NCBI GenBank assembly: GCA_905236365.1
Contig: CAJOPP010000110.1
Location: forward strand, 1-5,017
DNA: 5,017 bases
Source of the DNA: an uncultured Lachnospiraceae bacterium
Lineage (GTDB): Bacteria; Bacillota; Clostridia; Lachnospirales; Lachnospiraceae
Direction of reading: 5' to 3'
The position numbers were made by a program, and so were the translations under genes. The number at the start of each line of letters is the position of its first letter. The first letter of the stretch is position 1. Of this stretch, positions 1-5,017 are shown piece after piece. The notes beneath the pieces are model-generated. The model saw only the letters and a program-made list of their open reading frames with translations, had not been told where the DNA came from and made no database searches.

Positions 1-185
1 GGTGACTGTTTAAAAGTCATTAAGAGGATTTTAAACTAGTGAAACGATAAACTATTGAACACAGATGCTGTGTAGATGGAAATTAAAAATTTGCAAAAAT
101 ATGCAATCACTTGGTGATAAAGTATAAAAATAATCTTTAATGCCTGTAAAATATGTAGAAAGTAAATATGAAAATGAAAAATATA

Positions 186-214
186 TTGAAATGTATTGGT
201 TAATGTGATATAAA
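186..214 (+). promoter_or_regulatory. Probable sigma-A promoter of the secreted glucanase gene
   Basis: A -35 box TTGAAA (186-191) is separated by exactly 17 bp from a -10 box TATAAA (209-214). The -10 is preceded by TG at 206-207, giving an extended -10 (TGaTATAAA). Transcription should start near 221, leaving a leader of about 69 nt that contains the operator-like palindrome at 261-274 and the ribosome binding site. A short inverted repeat, GAAGA (224-228) / TCTTC (235-239), would lie at the very start of the transcript. The boxes are seen directly; promoter activity is inferred. The AT-rich context makes chance matches more likely than usual. Confidence 0.6.
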
Positions 215-260
215 AAAATTATAGAAGAGGAAATTCTTCGGATATTTTTTTAAGGAACTG

Positions 261-274
261 GTTAACCGATTAAC
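261..274. promoter_or_regulatory. LacI-family operator-like palindrome
   Basis: GTTAACCGATTAAC is a 14-bp palindrome centred on CG with a single mismatched pair. This is the general form of LacI/GalR-family operators, which have an inverted repeat around a central CG. It lies about 40-53 nt downstream of the predicted transcription start and ends one base before the ribosome binding site. A bound repressor could block elongation or initiation. A local sugar-responsive repressor of the glucanase gene is inferred; no regulator gene is present in the window. Confidence 0.5.
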
Positions 275-275
275 T

Positions 276-283
276 AAAGGAGG
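276..283 (+). promoter_or_regulatory. Ribosome binding site of the glucanase gene
   Basis: AAAGGAGG is a near-perfect complement of the 16S rRNA 3' end. It is followed by a six-T spacer to the ATG at 290. This fixes the start codon, because the downstream residues form a proper signal peptide. Confidence 0.88.
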
Positions 284-289
284 TTTTTT

Positions 290-3200
290 ATGAACAAAAA
301 GAGTTGCTTGACAAAGGTAGAGACTTTCCTACTCGGCATTTGCATGCTGGTTTCATTGCTGGGAGGAGGAAAAGGAGTTTATGCTGCGACAGACGCAAAG
401 ATTTATTTTCTCAATACGGAAGGATGGAGTGAAGTTTTTGCTTATGTATGGGGCGATGCAGAATTATTAGGTGCCTGGCCGGGAACACAAATCCAGAGTT
501 CAGGTGGTGATTGGTATTCGGTAACCGTACCGAAAGAGAGCGGATTTCATATTATATTTAATAATGCACAAGGGGCACAGTCAGGTGATGCATATATAGA
601 TAATACGACTGGTGTTTATGTTACTATGCCACCGGATGCTAAGTATAATTCTAAGGCAGAGGCAGAGAAGTCTATGGGTTATGTTAGTGCAAACACCAGA
701 GTTTATTTTTATAATAATAAGAATTGGGGAACGGTCAGTGCCTATGTTTATGGAAATTCTGAGGCATTAGGCGGATGGCCGGGTCGGAAAGCACAGTCAG
801 AAGGCTCAGGGTGGTATTATGTAGATGTGCCGGTAAAGGCATCGGATGGATTCACCATTATATTTAATGACAACAATAATGGTAATCAGGCTGGCGATAT
901 CTATATTAATGATACGGTTAATGTTTATCTGACTACAGGTACAGATACCAGGTATTCGTCAAAAGATGCTGTGGTTAAAGACCAGACACAATCCGGTACG
1001 TCAACAGTTTCAACACCTGCTGAGAAGTTAAAAACGATAACCGGATTAACTGGTACCGGTGCAACACTTCCGTATGTTGAAATGGAGGCAGAAACAGCAC
1101 AGACCAATGGCGAGGTATTAAGGAAGAGTACTGCATACTGGAATGATATTCAGTCAGAAGCAAGTGGGAGACAGGCTGTAAAATTGGATGCATCCGGAAA
1201 ATATGTAGAATTTACACTTCCGCAGAAAGCAAATACGATGGTCATCCGTTATGCAATCCCGGACAGCAACAATGGTGGAGGCAGGGATGCATCAATCAGT
1301 ATGTATGTCAATGGCAATCATGATAAGGATATTGCACTTACTTCAAAGTATGCATGGGTATATGGAGAATATCCATTCAATAATAATCCTTCTACAGGGA
1401 AAAAACACCGGTTTTTTGACGAGACCAGACTATTCCTGGGAAAAGAGTATGGTGCAGGAACTAAGATTCGTCTACAGAAGGATGCGGGAGATCAGGCAGA
1501 GTATTATATTGTAGATTTGGTAGACTTTGAGCAGGTTGATAATGCAATTGCGAAACCGAATGGATATTTATCCGTAACAGATTATGGTGCAAAGGCAAAT
1601 GATGGACAGGATGATTATGACGCTTTTGTGAACTGTATCAATCAGGCAAAAAGAAATGGTGGTGGAGTTTATATTCCGGAAGGCACTTTTAATCTGAACA
1701 ATAAACGTGTGATAGATGTGTCCGGTGTTACCGTTAGAGGAGCTGGTATGTGGTATACAACTCTTTATGGAGCAGGGGCGGCATTTAAGCTTAGTGGAAC
1801 TTGTGGTTTTTCTGATTTTGCCATGACCGGAGTTTCCACAGTTCGTGATGATAGCGGGGATTTGGCAGGATTTGAAGGATATGAAGATACTTCTGATGTT
1901 GTTATCCAGAATATATGGATTGAACATGTAAAAGTCGGAGGCTGGTTCTATAATTCCAATCGTTTAGTGGTTCAAGGATGTCGTATCCGCAATACCTATG
2001 CGGATGGTCTCAATATGTGTTCGAATGTGCATAATGCGATTATTCAGAATAATCATTTTCGAAATACCGGTGATGACAGTATTGCAATCTGGCCATGGCA
2101 GGGAAATAGTACGAGCAATACGATTCAATATAATACGGTCCAATGTCCGACTCTGGCAAACGGAATTGCGATTTATGGCGGTGGCGATAATAAAGTGTTG
2201 AATAATGAGATTTCTGACATCATTGCATTTGGCGCAGGTATTGATATCAGTACAAACTTTGAGACATCCAATGGCTTCACCGGAACGACTACGGTTTCCA
2301 ATAATATTTTGAAGCGGTGTGGAAGTTACGAACATAATTACAACTATTCGATGGGTTCTATCTGGCTGCATGCTGCAATGCGACCGATTACGGCAGGTGT
2401 GGTCGTAAGTAAGAATACAGTATATGACGGAAGTTATAGCGGTATAACCTTTGATGGCATACATGAGATCAGTAATGTTCAGTTTAAGGATAATACATTT
2501 TATGGAACGAAAGAAGATGCCGTTCATGTGAGAAGTGGAGTATCGGGTAGTGCAAATTTTGAGAACCATGTTGTATCAGACATTGGTGGTCAGCTTATCA
2601 GGAAAGATACATCGAATTTCACTGTAAATGGAACAATTACACAGGGAAGTTCATCTTCACAGGGGGGCAATGTACAGACAGTGGCTGGAATAGCAGGTGA
2701 AAAAGGAGTTACTTTCTATAAGGACAGTCGTTATGGCGGAAATGCTGTTTCTTTAGGAGAAGGAAAATATAGTCTTAGTGCAATGCAAAATGCCGGATTG
2801 AAGAATGATGATATTTCATCTGTAAAAGTACCTTTTGGGTATCAGGTTACGTTATACTATGATGATAATTTTAAGGGTAGTACAAAAGTGCTGACAGCAG
2901 ACGCTGATCAGCTTACAGATTTTAATGATGTGACTTCTTCAATTGTGATTGAAAAGATCAGGTATCGGATTGTGAGCCGGCATAGTGGACTGGTATTGGA
3001 TGTATCAGGTGCCAGTAAAGCAAATGGTGCCAATATTATTCAATGGGGAAAGAACAATGGAGACAACCAGTTGTGGACGTTGACCATGCTAGAGGATAAC
3101 AGTTTTGTGATTCGAAGTGTATTAAGTGGAAAAGTATTGGATGTAGATGGCTGGTCAAAAGAAAATGGAGCTAACGTTCAGGTTTGGGAATACGGTAATC

Positions 3201-3379
3201 AGGACAATCAGAGATGGTGGCTTACAGATCTTGGAAATGGTTATCATAGTATTATCAGCAAACATTCCAATAAATCGCTGGATGTAGATGGCTGGTCTAC
3301 AGCAAATGGAGGGAATATTCATCAGTGGGATTACATGGGACAAAATAATCAGCAGTGGAAGTTTGAAACAGTGAAATGA
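290..3379 (+). CDS. Secreted modular GH87-type alpha-glucanase (alpha-1,3-glucanase / mycodextranase-like)
   Basis: Predicted extracellular endo-glucanase acting on alpha-1,3-linked glucan or mixed alpha-1,3/1,4-glucan (nigeran). A signal peptide spans residues 1-32 (Lys-rich start, hydrophobic core, VYA then ATD). Two CBM26-like starch-binding modules follow at about 36-112 and 135-222, each with an xYF...W...AYVxG core. After a Ser/Thr-rich linker comes a CBM35-like galactose-binding fold (about 260-417). The beta-helix domain (about 428-795) opens with VTDYGAKANDGQDD and contains RGAGMWYT, RNTYADG and RNTGDDSIAIW. Asp572, Asp595 and Asp596 show the 23-plus-1 residue spacing that I recall for the catalytic aspartates of characterised GH87 enzymes. 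A beta/gamma-crystallin domain (about 805-890) has two calcium motifs. A ricin-type beta-trefoil (892-1029) has three QxW repeats (Trp929, Trp976, Trp1023). There is no LPXTG motif, dockerin or C-terminal membrane anchor, so the enzyme is probably released. The gene has its own promoter and terminator. Family assignment is fairly secure; exact substrate is inferred. The main alternative is another pectate-lyase-fold glycosidase. Confidence 0.88.
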   Translation: MNKKSCLTKVETFLLGICMLVSLLGGGKGVYAATDAKIYFLNTEGWSEVFAYVWGDAELLGAWPGTQIQSSGGDWYSVTVPKESGFHIIFNNAQGAQSGDAYIDNTTGVYVTMPPDAKYNSKAEAEKSMGYVSANTRVYFYNNKNWGTVSAYVYGNSEALGGWPGRKAQSEGSGWYYVDVPVKASDGFTIIFNDNNNGNQAGDIYINDTVNVYLTTGTDTRYSSKDAVVKDQTQSGTSTVSTPAEKLKTITGLTGTGATLPYVEMEAETAQTNGEVLRKSTAYWNDIQSEASGRQAVKLDASGKYVEFTLPQKANTMVIRYAIPDSNNGGGRDASISMYVNGNHDKDIALTSKYAWVYGEYPFNNNPSTGKKHRFFDETRLFLGKEYGAGTKIRLQKDAGDQAEYYIVDLVDFEQVDNAIAKPNGYLSVTDYGAKANDGQDDYDAFVNCINQAKRNGGGVYIPEGTFNLNNKRVIDVSGVTVRGAGMWYTTLYGAGAAFKLSGTCGFSDFAMTGVSTVRDDSGDLAGFEGYEDTSDVVIQNIWIEHVKVGGWFYNSNRLVVQGCRIRNTYADGLNMCSNVHNAIIQNNHFRNTGDDSIAIWPWQGNSTSNTIQYNTVQCPTLANGIAIYGGGDNKVLNNEISDIIAFGAGIDISTNFETSNGFTGTTTVSNNILKRCGSYEHNYNYSMGSIWLHAAMRPITAGVVVSKNTVYDGSYSGITFDGIHEISNVQFKDNTFYGTKEDAVHVRSGVSGSANFENHVVSDIGGQLIRKDTSNFTVNGTITQGSSSSQGGNVQTVAGIAGEKGVTFYKDSRYGGNAVSLGEGKYSLSAMQNAGLKNDDISSVKVPFGYQVTLYYDDNFKGSTKVLTADADQLTDFNDVTSSIVIEKIRYRIVSRHSGLVLDVSGASKANGANIIQWGKNNGDNQLWTLTMLEDNSFVIRSVLSGKVLDVDGWSKENGANVQVWEYGNQDNQRWWLTDLGNGYHSIISKHSNKSLDVDGWSTANGGNIHQWDYMGQNNQQWKFETVK
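3138..3297 (+). repeat. 19-bp direct repeat within the beta-trefoil coding region
   Basis: TGGATGTAGATGGCTGGTC occurs exactly at 3138-3156 and again at 3279-3297, 141 bp (47 codons) apart. It encodes the LDVDGWS motif in the second and third subdomains of the ricin-type lectin. The first subdomain carries the diverged LDVSGAS. The repeat reflects the three-fold internal duplication of this fold. Confidence 0.8.
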
Positions 3380-3395
3380 TAATGGTCAACTAAAG

Positions 3396-3455
3396 TGTTC
3401 ACAGAATGTATATGGGATTGCCCCTGTAAACATTCTGTGAACATATTTTTGCTTT
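3396..3455 (+). terminator. Rho-independent terminator of the glucanase gene
   Basis: A perfect 14-bp stem, TGTTCACAGAATGT (3396-3409) / ACATTCTGTGAACA (3430-3443), encloses a 20-nt loop that can itself form a small GGG/CCC hairpin (3414-3416 with 3421-3423). A T-rich tract follows (3446-3450, then TTT at 3453-3455). It starts 16 nt after the stop codon. The reverse strand lacks a comparable T-run after the stem, so it acts mainly for the upstream gene. The T-run is also the left edge of the next palindrome. Confidence 0.85.
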
Positions 3456-3533
3456 ATAGGAAACTTCGTCTCCTGGTTACTGTTCAGACGTACGCCACCG
3501 AGTGAACTGTAACGTCTCCTATATAGCAAAAAT
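3445..3533. repeat. Nested imperfect palindrome (REP-like or MITE-like intergenic element)
   Basis: The outer arms, ATTTTTGCTTTATAGGA (3445-3461) and TCCTATATAGCAAAAAT (3517-3533), are inverted repeats matching at 16 of 17 positions. Nested inside are GTTACTGTTCA (3476-3486) and TGAACTGTAAC (3503-3513), matching at 10 of 11. The apex (3487-3502) contains the palindrome CGTACG. The octamer CGTCTCCT is directly repeated at 3467-3474 and 3513-3520. There is no coding capacity. Part of the element recurs near 4868-4932, which suggests a dispersed family. It could be a mobile non-autonomous repeat, a structured RNA, or a secondary terminator; the sequence does not decide between these. Confidence 0.7.
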
Positions 3534-3552
3534 GCTCCATACTAAATTTGTC

Positions 3553-3581
3553 TTGTAAGAGAATGGAACATATAGTATAAT
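3553..3581 (+). promoter_or_regulatory. Probable sigma-A promoter of the phosphofructokinase gene
   Basis: TTGTAA (3553-3558) and a perfect TATAAT (3576-3581) are 17 bp apart. The predicted start near 3588 gives an untranslated leader of about 157 nt. The promoter sits just downstream of the palindromic element, making the kinase gene a separate transcription unit. Confidence 0.72.
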
Positions 3582-3587
3582 CTGCAT

Positions 3588-3732
3588 AAGTGCTTCACAG
3601 ACGGTAACATGGATTGCTAATAGACTTTGATTGGAAAAAGGCGGCATTGGTGCCAATTCAAGCAGTAGCGATTTGTGATGCATAGGAAGGATATCCATAG
3701 GAAAGAAAAGGATTACTTACAAATATGTAAGA
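3588..3732 (+). promoter_or_regulatory. Long 5' leader of the phosphofructokinase gene, no recognised riboswitch
   Basis: This stretch has no credible gene. It contains an interrupted palindrome ATTGG-TG-CCAAT (3646-3657), an overlapping possible hairpin GGCA/TGCC (3643-3654), a direct repeat CATAGGAA (3681-3688 and 3696-3703) flanking the palindrome GGATATCC (3689-3696), and a small hairpin CTTAC/GTAAG (3716-3720 with 3727-3731) just before the ribosome binding site. I do not recognise a known riboswitch or T-box, and there is no terminator-like stem with a T-run. A regulatory role is possible but unproven. Confidence 0.3.
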
Positions 3733-3733
3733 A

Positions 3734-3737
3734 GAGG
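3734..3737 (+). promoter_or_regulatory. Ribosome binding site of the phosphofructokinase gene
   Basis: GAGG, within a purine-rich run (3731-3743), lies 7 nt before the ATG at 3745. It supports this start, which also gives the usual PfkA beginning (xIKKIAVLTSGGDAPGMN). Confidence 0.8.
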
Positions 3738-3744
3738 AAGAAAT

Positions 3745-4719
3745 ATGAGTAACATAAAAAAAATAGCGGTTTTAACAAGTGGTGGAGATGCACCGGGAAT
3801 GAATTCTGCAGTGCGTGCTGTGGTTTTTAGTGCATTTCAGTTTGGAATAGAGGTAGTTGGAGTCTTTAGGGGTTATGAAGGTCTGATTGATTGGGAAGTG
3901 AAGAACCTGGATTTGGAAGATGTCAGGAATATCAATAACCGGGGAGGAACGTTTTTATATACAAGCAGAAGCGAACGGTTTTTGCAACCGGAATATCGTA
4001 AACAGGCAGCAGATAATTTGAGAAAGAATGGTGTAGATGCTTTGGTTGCCATTGGAGGTGACGGAACTCTTAGAGGTGCCATTGCATTTCAATCGGAGGG
4101 AATCAATACGATTTTGATTCCGGGTACAATTGACCGGGATGTATCCTGTACGGAGTATACGTTAGGATTTGACACTGCTGCCAATACTGCAATGGAAGCA
4201 ATCGACCGAATCAGAGATTCTTCTGTGTCACATGGCAGATGCAGTGTTGTTGAAGTGATGGGAAGAAAACGTGGTTACATTGCTTTATGGGCAGGAATGG
4301 CTACTTCTGCTGATGCCATTGTTCTTCCGGAAAAGTGGGACGGCAACTTTGACAGTATTACGGATGCCATAAAAAGACGTCATGCAGATGGAAGAAACAG
4401 TTATCTTGTTGTGGTTGCTGAAGGAGTGACCGATGCACCGGAACTGGCAGAATTGATTAGGAAAAAGACAGGGATTGAGTCAAGAGTATCGGTTTTGGGA
4501 TATATTCAAAGAGGCGGACAGCCGACGGCAAAGGACCGGATGTACGGTTCCCTGATGGGAGCATTTGCTGTTGAATTGTTGCAGATGGGCAAACAGAATC
4601 GTATCGTTGCAATCAAAAATGATATTCTCATTGATTATGATTTGGAAGAAGCACTTGATATACAAAATAATATGTTGGATTCTTTCCAGTATGAGTTGAG
4701 TCTCAGACTGTCTGAGTAA
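3745..4719 (+). CDS. pfkA: ATP-dependent 6-phosphofructokinase, divergent PfkA-type
   Basis: Cytoplasmic glycolytic kinase converting fructose-6-phosphate and ATP to fructose-1,6-bisphosphate and ADP. Its 324 residues match the usual bacterial PfkA length of about 320. Motifs in order are TSGGDAPGMNSAVR (12-24), RGGTFLYTSR, IGGDGT (103-108), PGTIDRD (126-132) with catalytic Asp130, GFDTA, HGRCSVVEVMGR, VVAEG and LGYIQRGG (251-258). Glycine at 107 and in PGTID indicates ATP rather than pyrophosphate as phosphoryl donor, since PPi enzymes carry Asp and Lys at these places. By eye alignment to the E. coli and Geobacillus enzymes, Asn128 is replaced by Arg131 and the substrate-binding His249 by Tyr253. 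Effector-site Arg25 becomes Phe28, and positions 211 and 214 become Asp215 and Asn218. The catalytic Asp is kept, so activity is likely, but allosteric control may differ. It may be a second paralogue. The gene stands alone with its own promoter and terminator; the symbol denotes family rather than proven orthology. Confidence 0.93.
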   Translation: MSNIKKIAVLTSGGDAPGMNSAVRAVVFSAFQFGIEVVGVFRGYEGLIDWEVKNLDLEDVRNINNRGGTFLYTSRSERFLQPEYRKQAADNLRKNGVDALVAIGGDGTLRGAIAFQSEGINTILIPGTIDRDVSCTEYTLGFDTAANTAMEAIDRIRDSSVSHGRCSVVEVMGRKRGYIALWAGMATSADAIVLPEKWDGNFDSITDAIKRRHADGRNSYLVVVAEGVTDAPELAELIRKKTGIESRVSVLGYIQRGGQPTAKDRMYGSLMGAFAVELLQMGKQNRIVAIKNDILIDYDLEEALDIQNNMLDSFQYELSLRLSE

Positions 4720-4838
4720 AGTATCTCATTTCCGGTACACCAATGCGGATGATAATAATGAATTGATAGAAAAGAACCAGTCGAAACGACAGAATAAAAC
4801 AATATAGCAAGAATGGCAAAATGAAACAAAAGAAAGGC

Positions 4839-4872
4839 AGGGATGGTATTATGATGGATACTGTCCTTTTTT
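4839..4872 (+). terminator. Rho-independent terminator of the phosphofructokinase gene
   Basis: AGGGATGGTAT (4839-4849) pairs with ATACTGTCCTT read from 4858 to 4868, giving an 11-bp stem with three G-T wobbles and an 8-nt loop. It is followed by, and partly overlaps, six Ts at 4867-4872. It lies about 120 nt after the stop codon at 4719. The stretch 4720-4838 between them is AT-rich and shows no gene; only a small TCGaaaCGA palindrome (4781-4789) is visible. Confidence 0.7.
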
Positions 4873-4932
4873 GCTGTATCGTTTGTTACTGCACAGGCGA
4901 CTGAAGGCAGAACTGTAGTTACAGTTCACTCG
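4868..4932. repeat. Second, diverged copy of the intergenic palindromic element
   Basis: TTTTTGCTGTAT (4868-4879) matches the left arm at 3446-3457 in 11 of 12 positions. GTTACTG (4885-4891) matches 3476-3482 exactly. GTTACAGTTCACTCG (4918-4932) is an exact 15-bp reverse complement of 3499-3513. It has its own tight palindrome, GAACTGTA-gt-TACAGTTC (4910-4927). As in the first case, it begins in the T-run of a gene's terminator. The middle sequence differs, so the two are related but rearranged. Confidence 0.55.
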
Positions 4933-5017
4933 CAATGTCATGATGTCGGGGTCAAAACTATGCATTTTGGTTTTGCTTCGTCAAGTTGCACATAAAATAT
5001 GCATTTCCACTCAGTCA
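4933..5017. other. Non-coding tail of the window, nothing firmly identified
   Basis: AT-rich sequence with two ATGCAT palindromes (4960-4965 and 4999-5004). A 25-codon reading frame enters from the right edge on the minus strand and stops at 4938-4940. A 26-codon frame leaves the edge on the plus strand from 4940. Neither has a supporting ribosome binding site or a recognisable product. The minus-strand frame could be the tail of a convergent gene outside the window, but this cannot be judged here. Confidence 0.3.

Noticed and set aside
59..73. Small palindrome ACACAG-atg-CTGTGT upstream of the glucanase promoter, considered as the end of an upstream gene's terminator
   Set aside because: The six-bp stem is not followed by a T-run and no upstream coding sequence is visible, so a terminator cannot be supported.
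91..106. Inverted repeat TTGCA-aaaata-TGCAA, considered as a second regulator site
   Set aside because: Five-bp arms in AT-rich DNA are expected by chance, and it lies over 100 bp upstream of the predicted transcription start.
1568..1927. A 119-codon minus-strand frame inside the glucanase gene
   Set aside because: Antisense to conserved GH87-type sequence, without domain features or separate expression signals.
1964..2569. A 201-codon open frame on the minus strand, opposite the beta-helix coding region
   Set aside because: It lies wholly antisense to a well-supported catalytic domain, its product is rich in Ile, Cys and His with no recognisable motif, and no ribosome binding site was identified for it. 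It is a shadow of the coding strand's codon use.
3396..3533. CRISPR array or insertion sequence as the explanation for the repeats between the two genes
   Set aside because: There are no regularly spaced identical repeats with unique spacers, and no transposase coding sequence or clear target-site duplication; the pattern is nested palindromes only.
3678..3752. A 24-codon frame (starting MHRKDIHRK) overlapping the start of the kinase gene, considered as a leader peptide
   Set aside because: There is no ribosome binding site before its ATG, its composition is simply Lys/Arg-rich from purine-rich DNA, and its internal HRK repeat just reflects the CATAGGAA direct repeat.
4635..4829. A 64-codon hydrophobic minus-strand frame spanning the end of the kinase gene
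   Set aside because: It overlaps the conserved C-terminus of the kinase antisense and continues into AT-rich spacer with no family resemblance; the hydrophobicity follows from base composition.
4938..5017. Short frames running off the right edge on both strands (25 codons minus, 26 codons plus)
   Set aside because: Too short to judge, without ribosome binding sites or recognisable products. The minus-strand one could be the end of a convergent gene, but flanking sequence would be needed.

Overview
The window looks like chromosomal DNA from a low-GC Gram-positive anaerobe of the Clostridia, plausibly Lachnospiraceae. The grounds are AT-rich spacers, strong AAAGGAGG- and GAGG-type ribosome binding sites, sigma-A-like promoters, a Gram-positive type signal peptide, and a PfkA-type 6-phosphofructokinase resembling Firmicutes enzymes. 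The genus cannot be fixed from the sequence alone.

Layout. Positions 1-289 are an AT-rich non-coding leader with a good extended -10 promoter (186-214) and a LacI-type operator-like palindrome (261-274) abutting the ribosome binding site. Positions 290-3379 encode a 1029-residue secreted modular glycosidase: signal peptide, two CBM26-like starch-binding modules, a CBM35-like beta-sandwich, a right-handed beta-helix catalytic domain of the GH87 type (alpha-1,3-glucanase / mycodextranase), a beta/gamma-crystallin domain with two intact calcium motifs, and a C-terminal ricin-type beta-trefoil (CBM13-like). Positions 3380-3744 hold a strong terminator, a nested palindromic element of about 89 bp, a clear promoter for the next gene, and a leader of roughly 157 nt. 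Positions 3745-4719 encode a 324-residue ATP-type 6-phosphofructokinase with several unusual substitutions at active-site and effector-site positions. Positions 4720-5017 hold that gene's terminator followed by a second sequence related to the palindromic element.

How it fits together. Each gene has its own promoter and terminator, so they look like two single-gene units rather than an operon. The first would release glucose or gluco-oligosaccharides from an alpha-glucan outside the cell, and the second would phosphorylate fructose-6-phosphate in glycolysis. The link is general sugar catabolism, and co-regulation is not shown. No new defence or mobile system is evident. The points most worth a second look are the enzyme's module combination, the operator next to the ribosome binding site, the dispersed terminator-linked palindromic elements, and the divergent phosphofructokinase.
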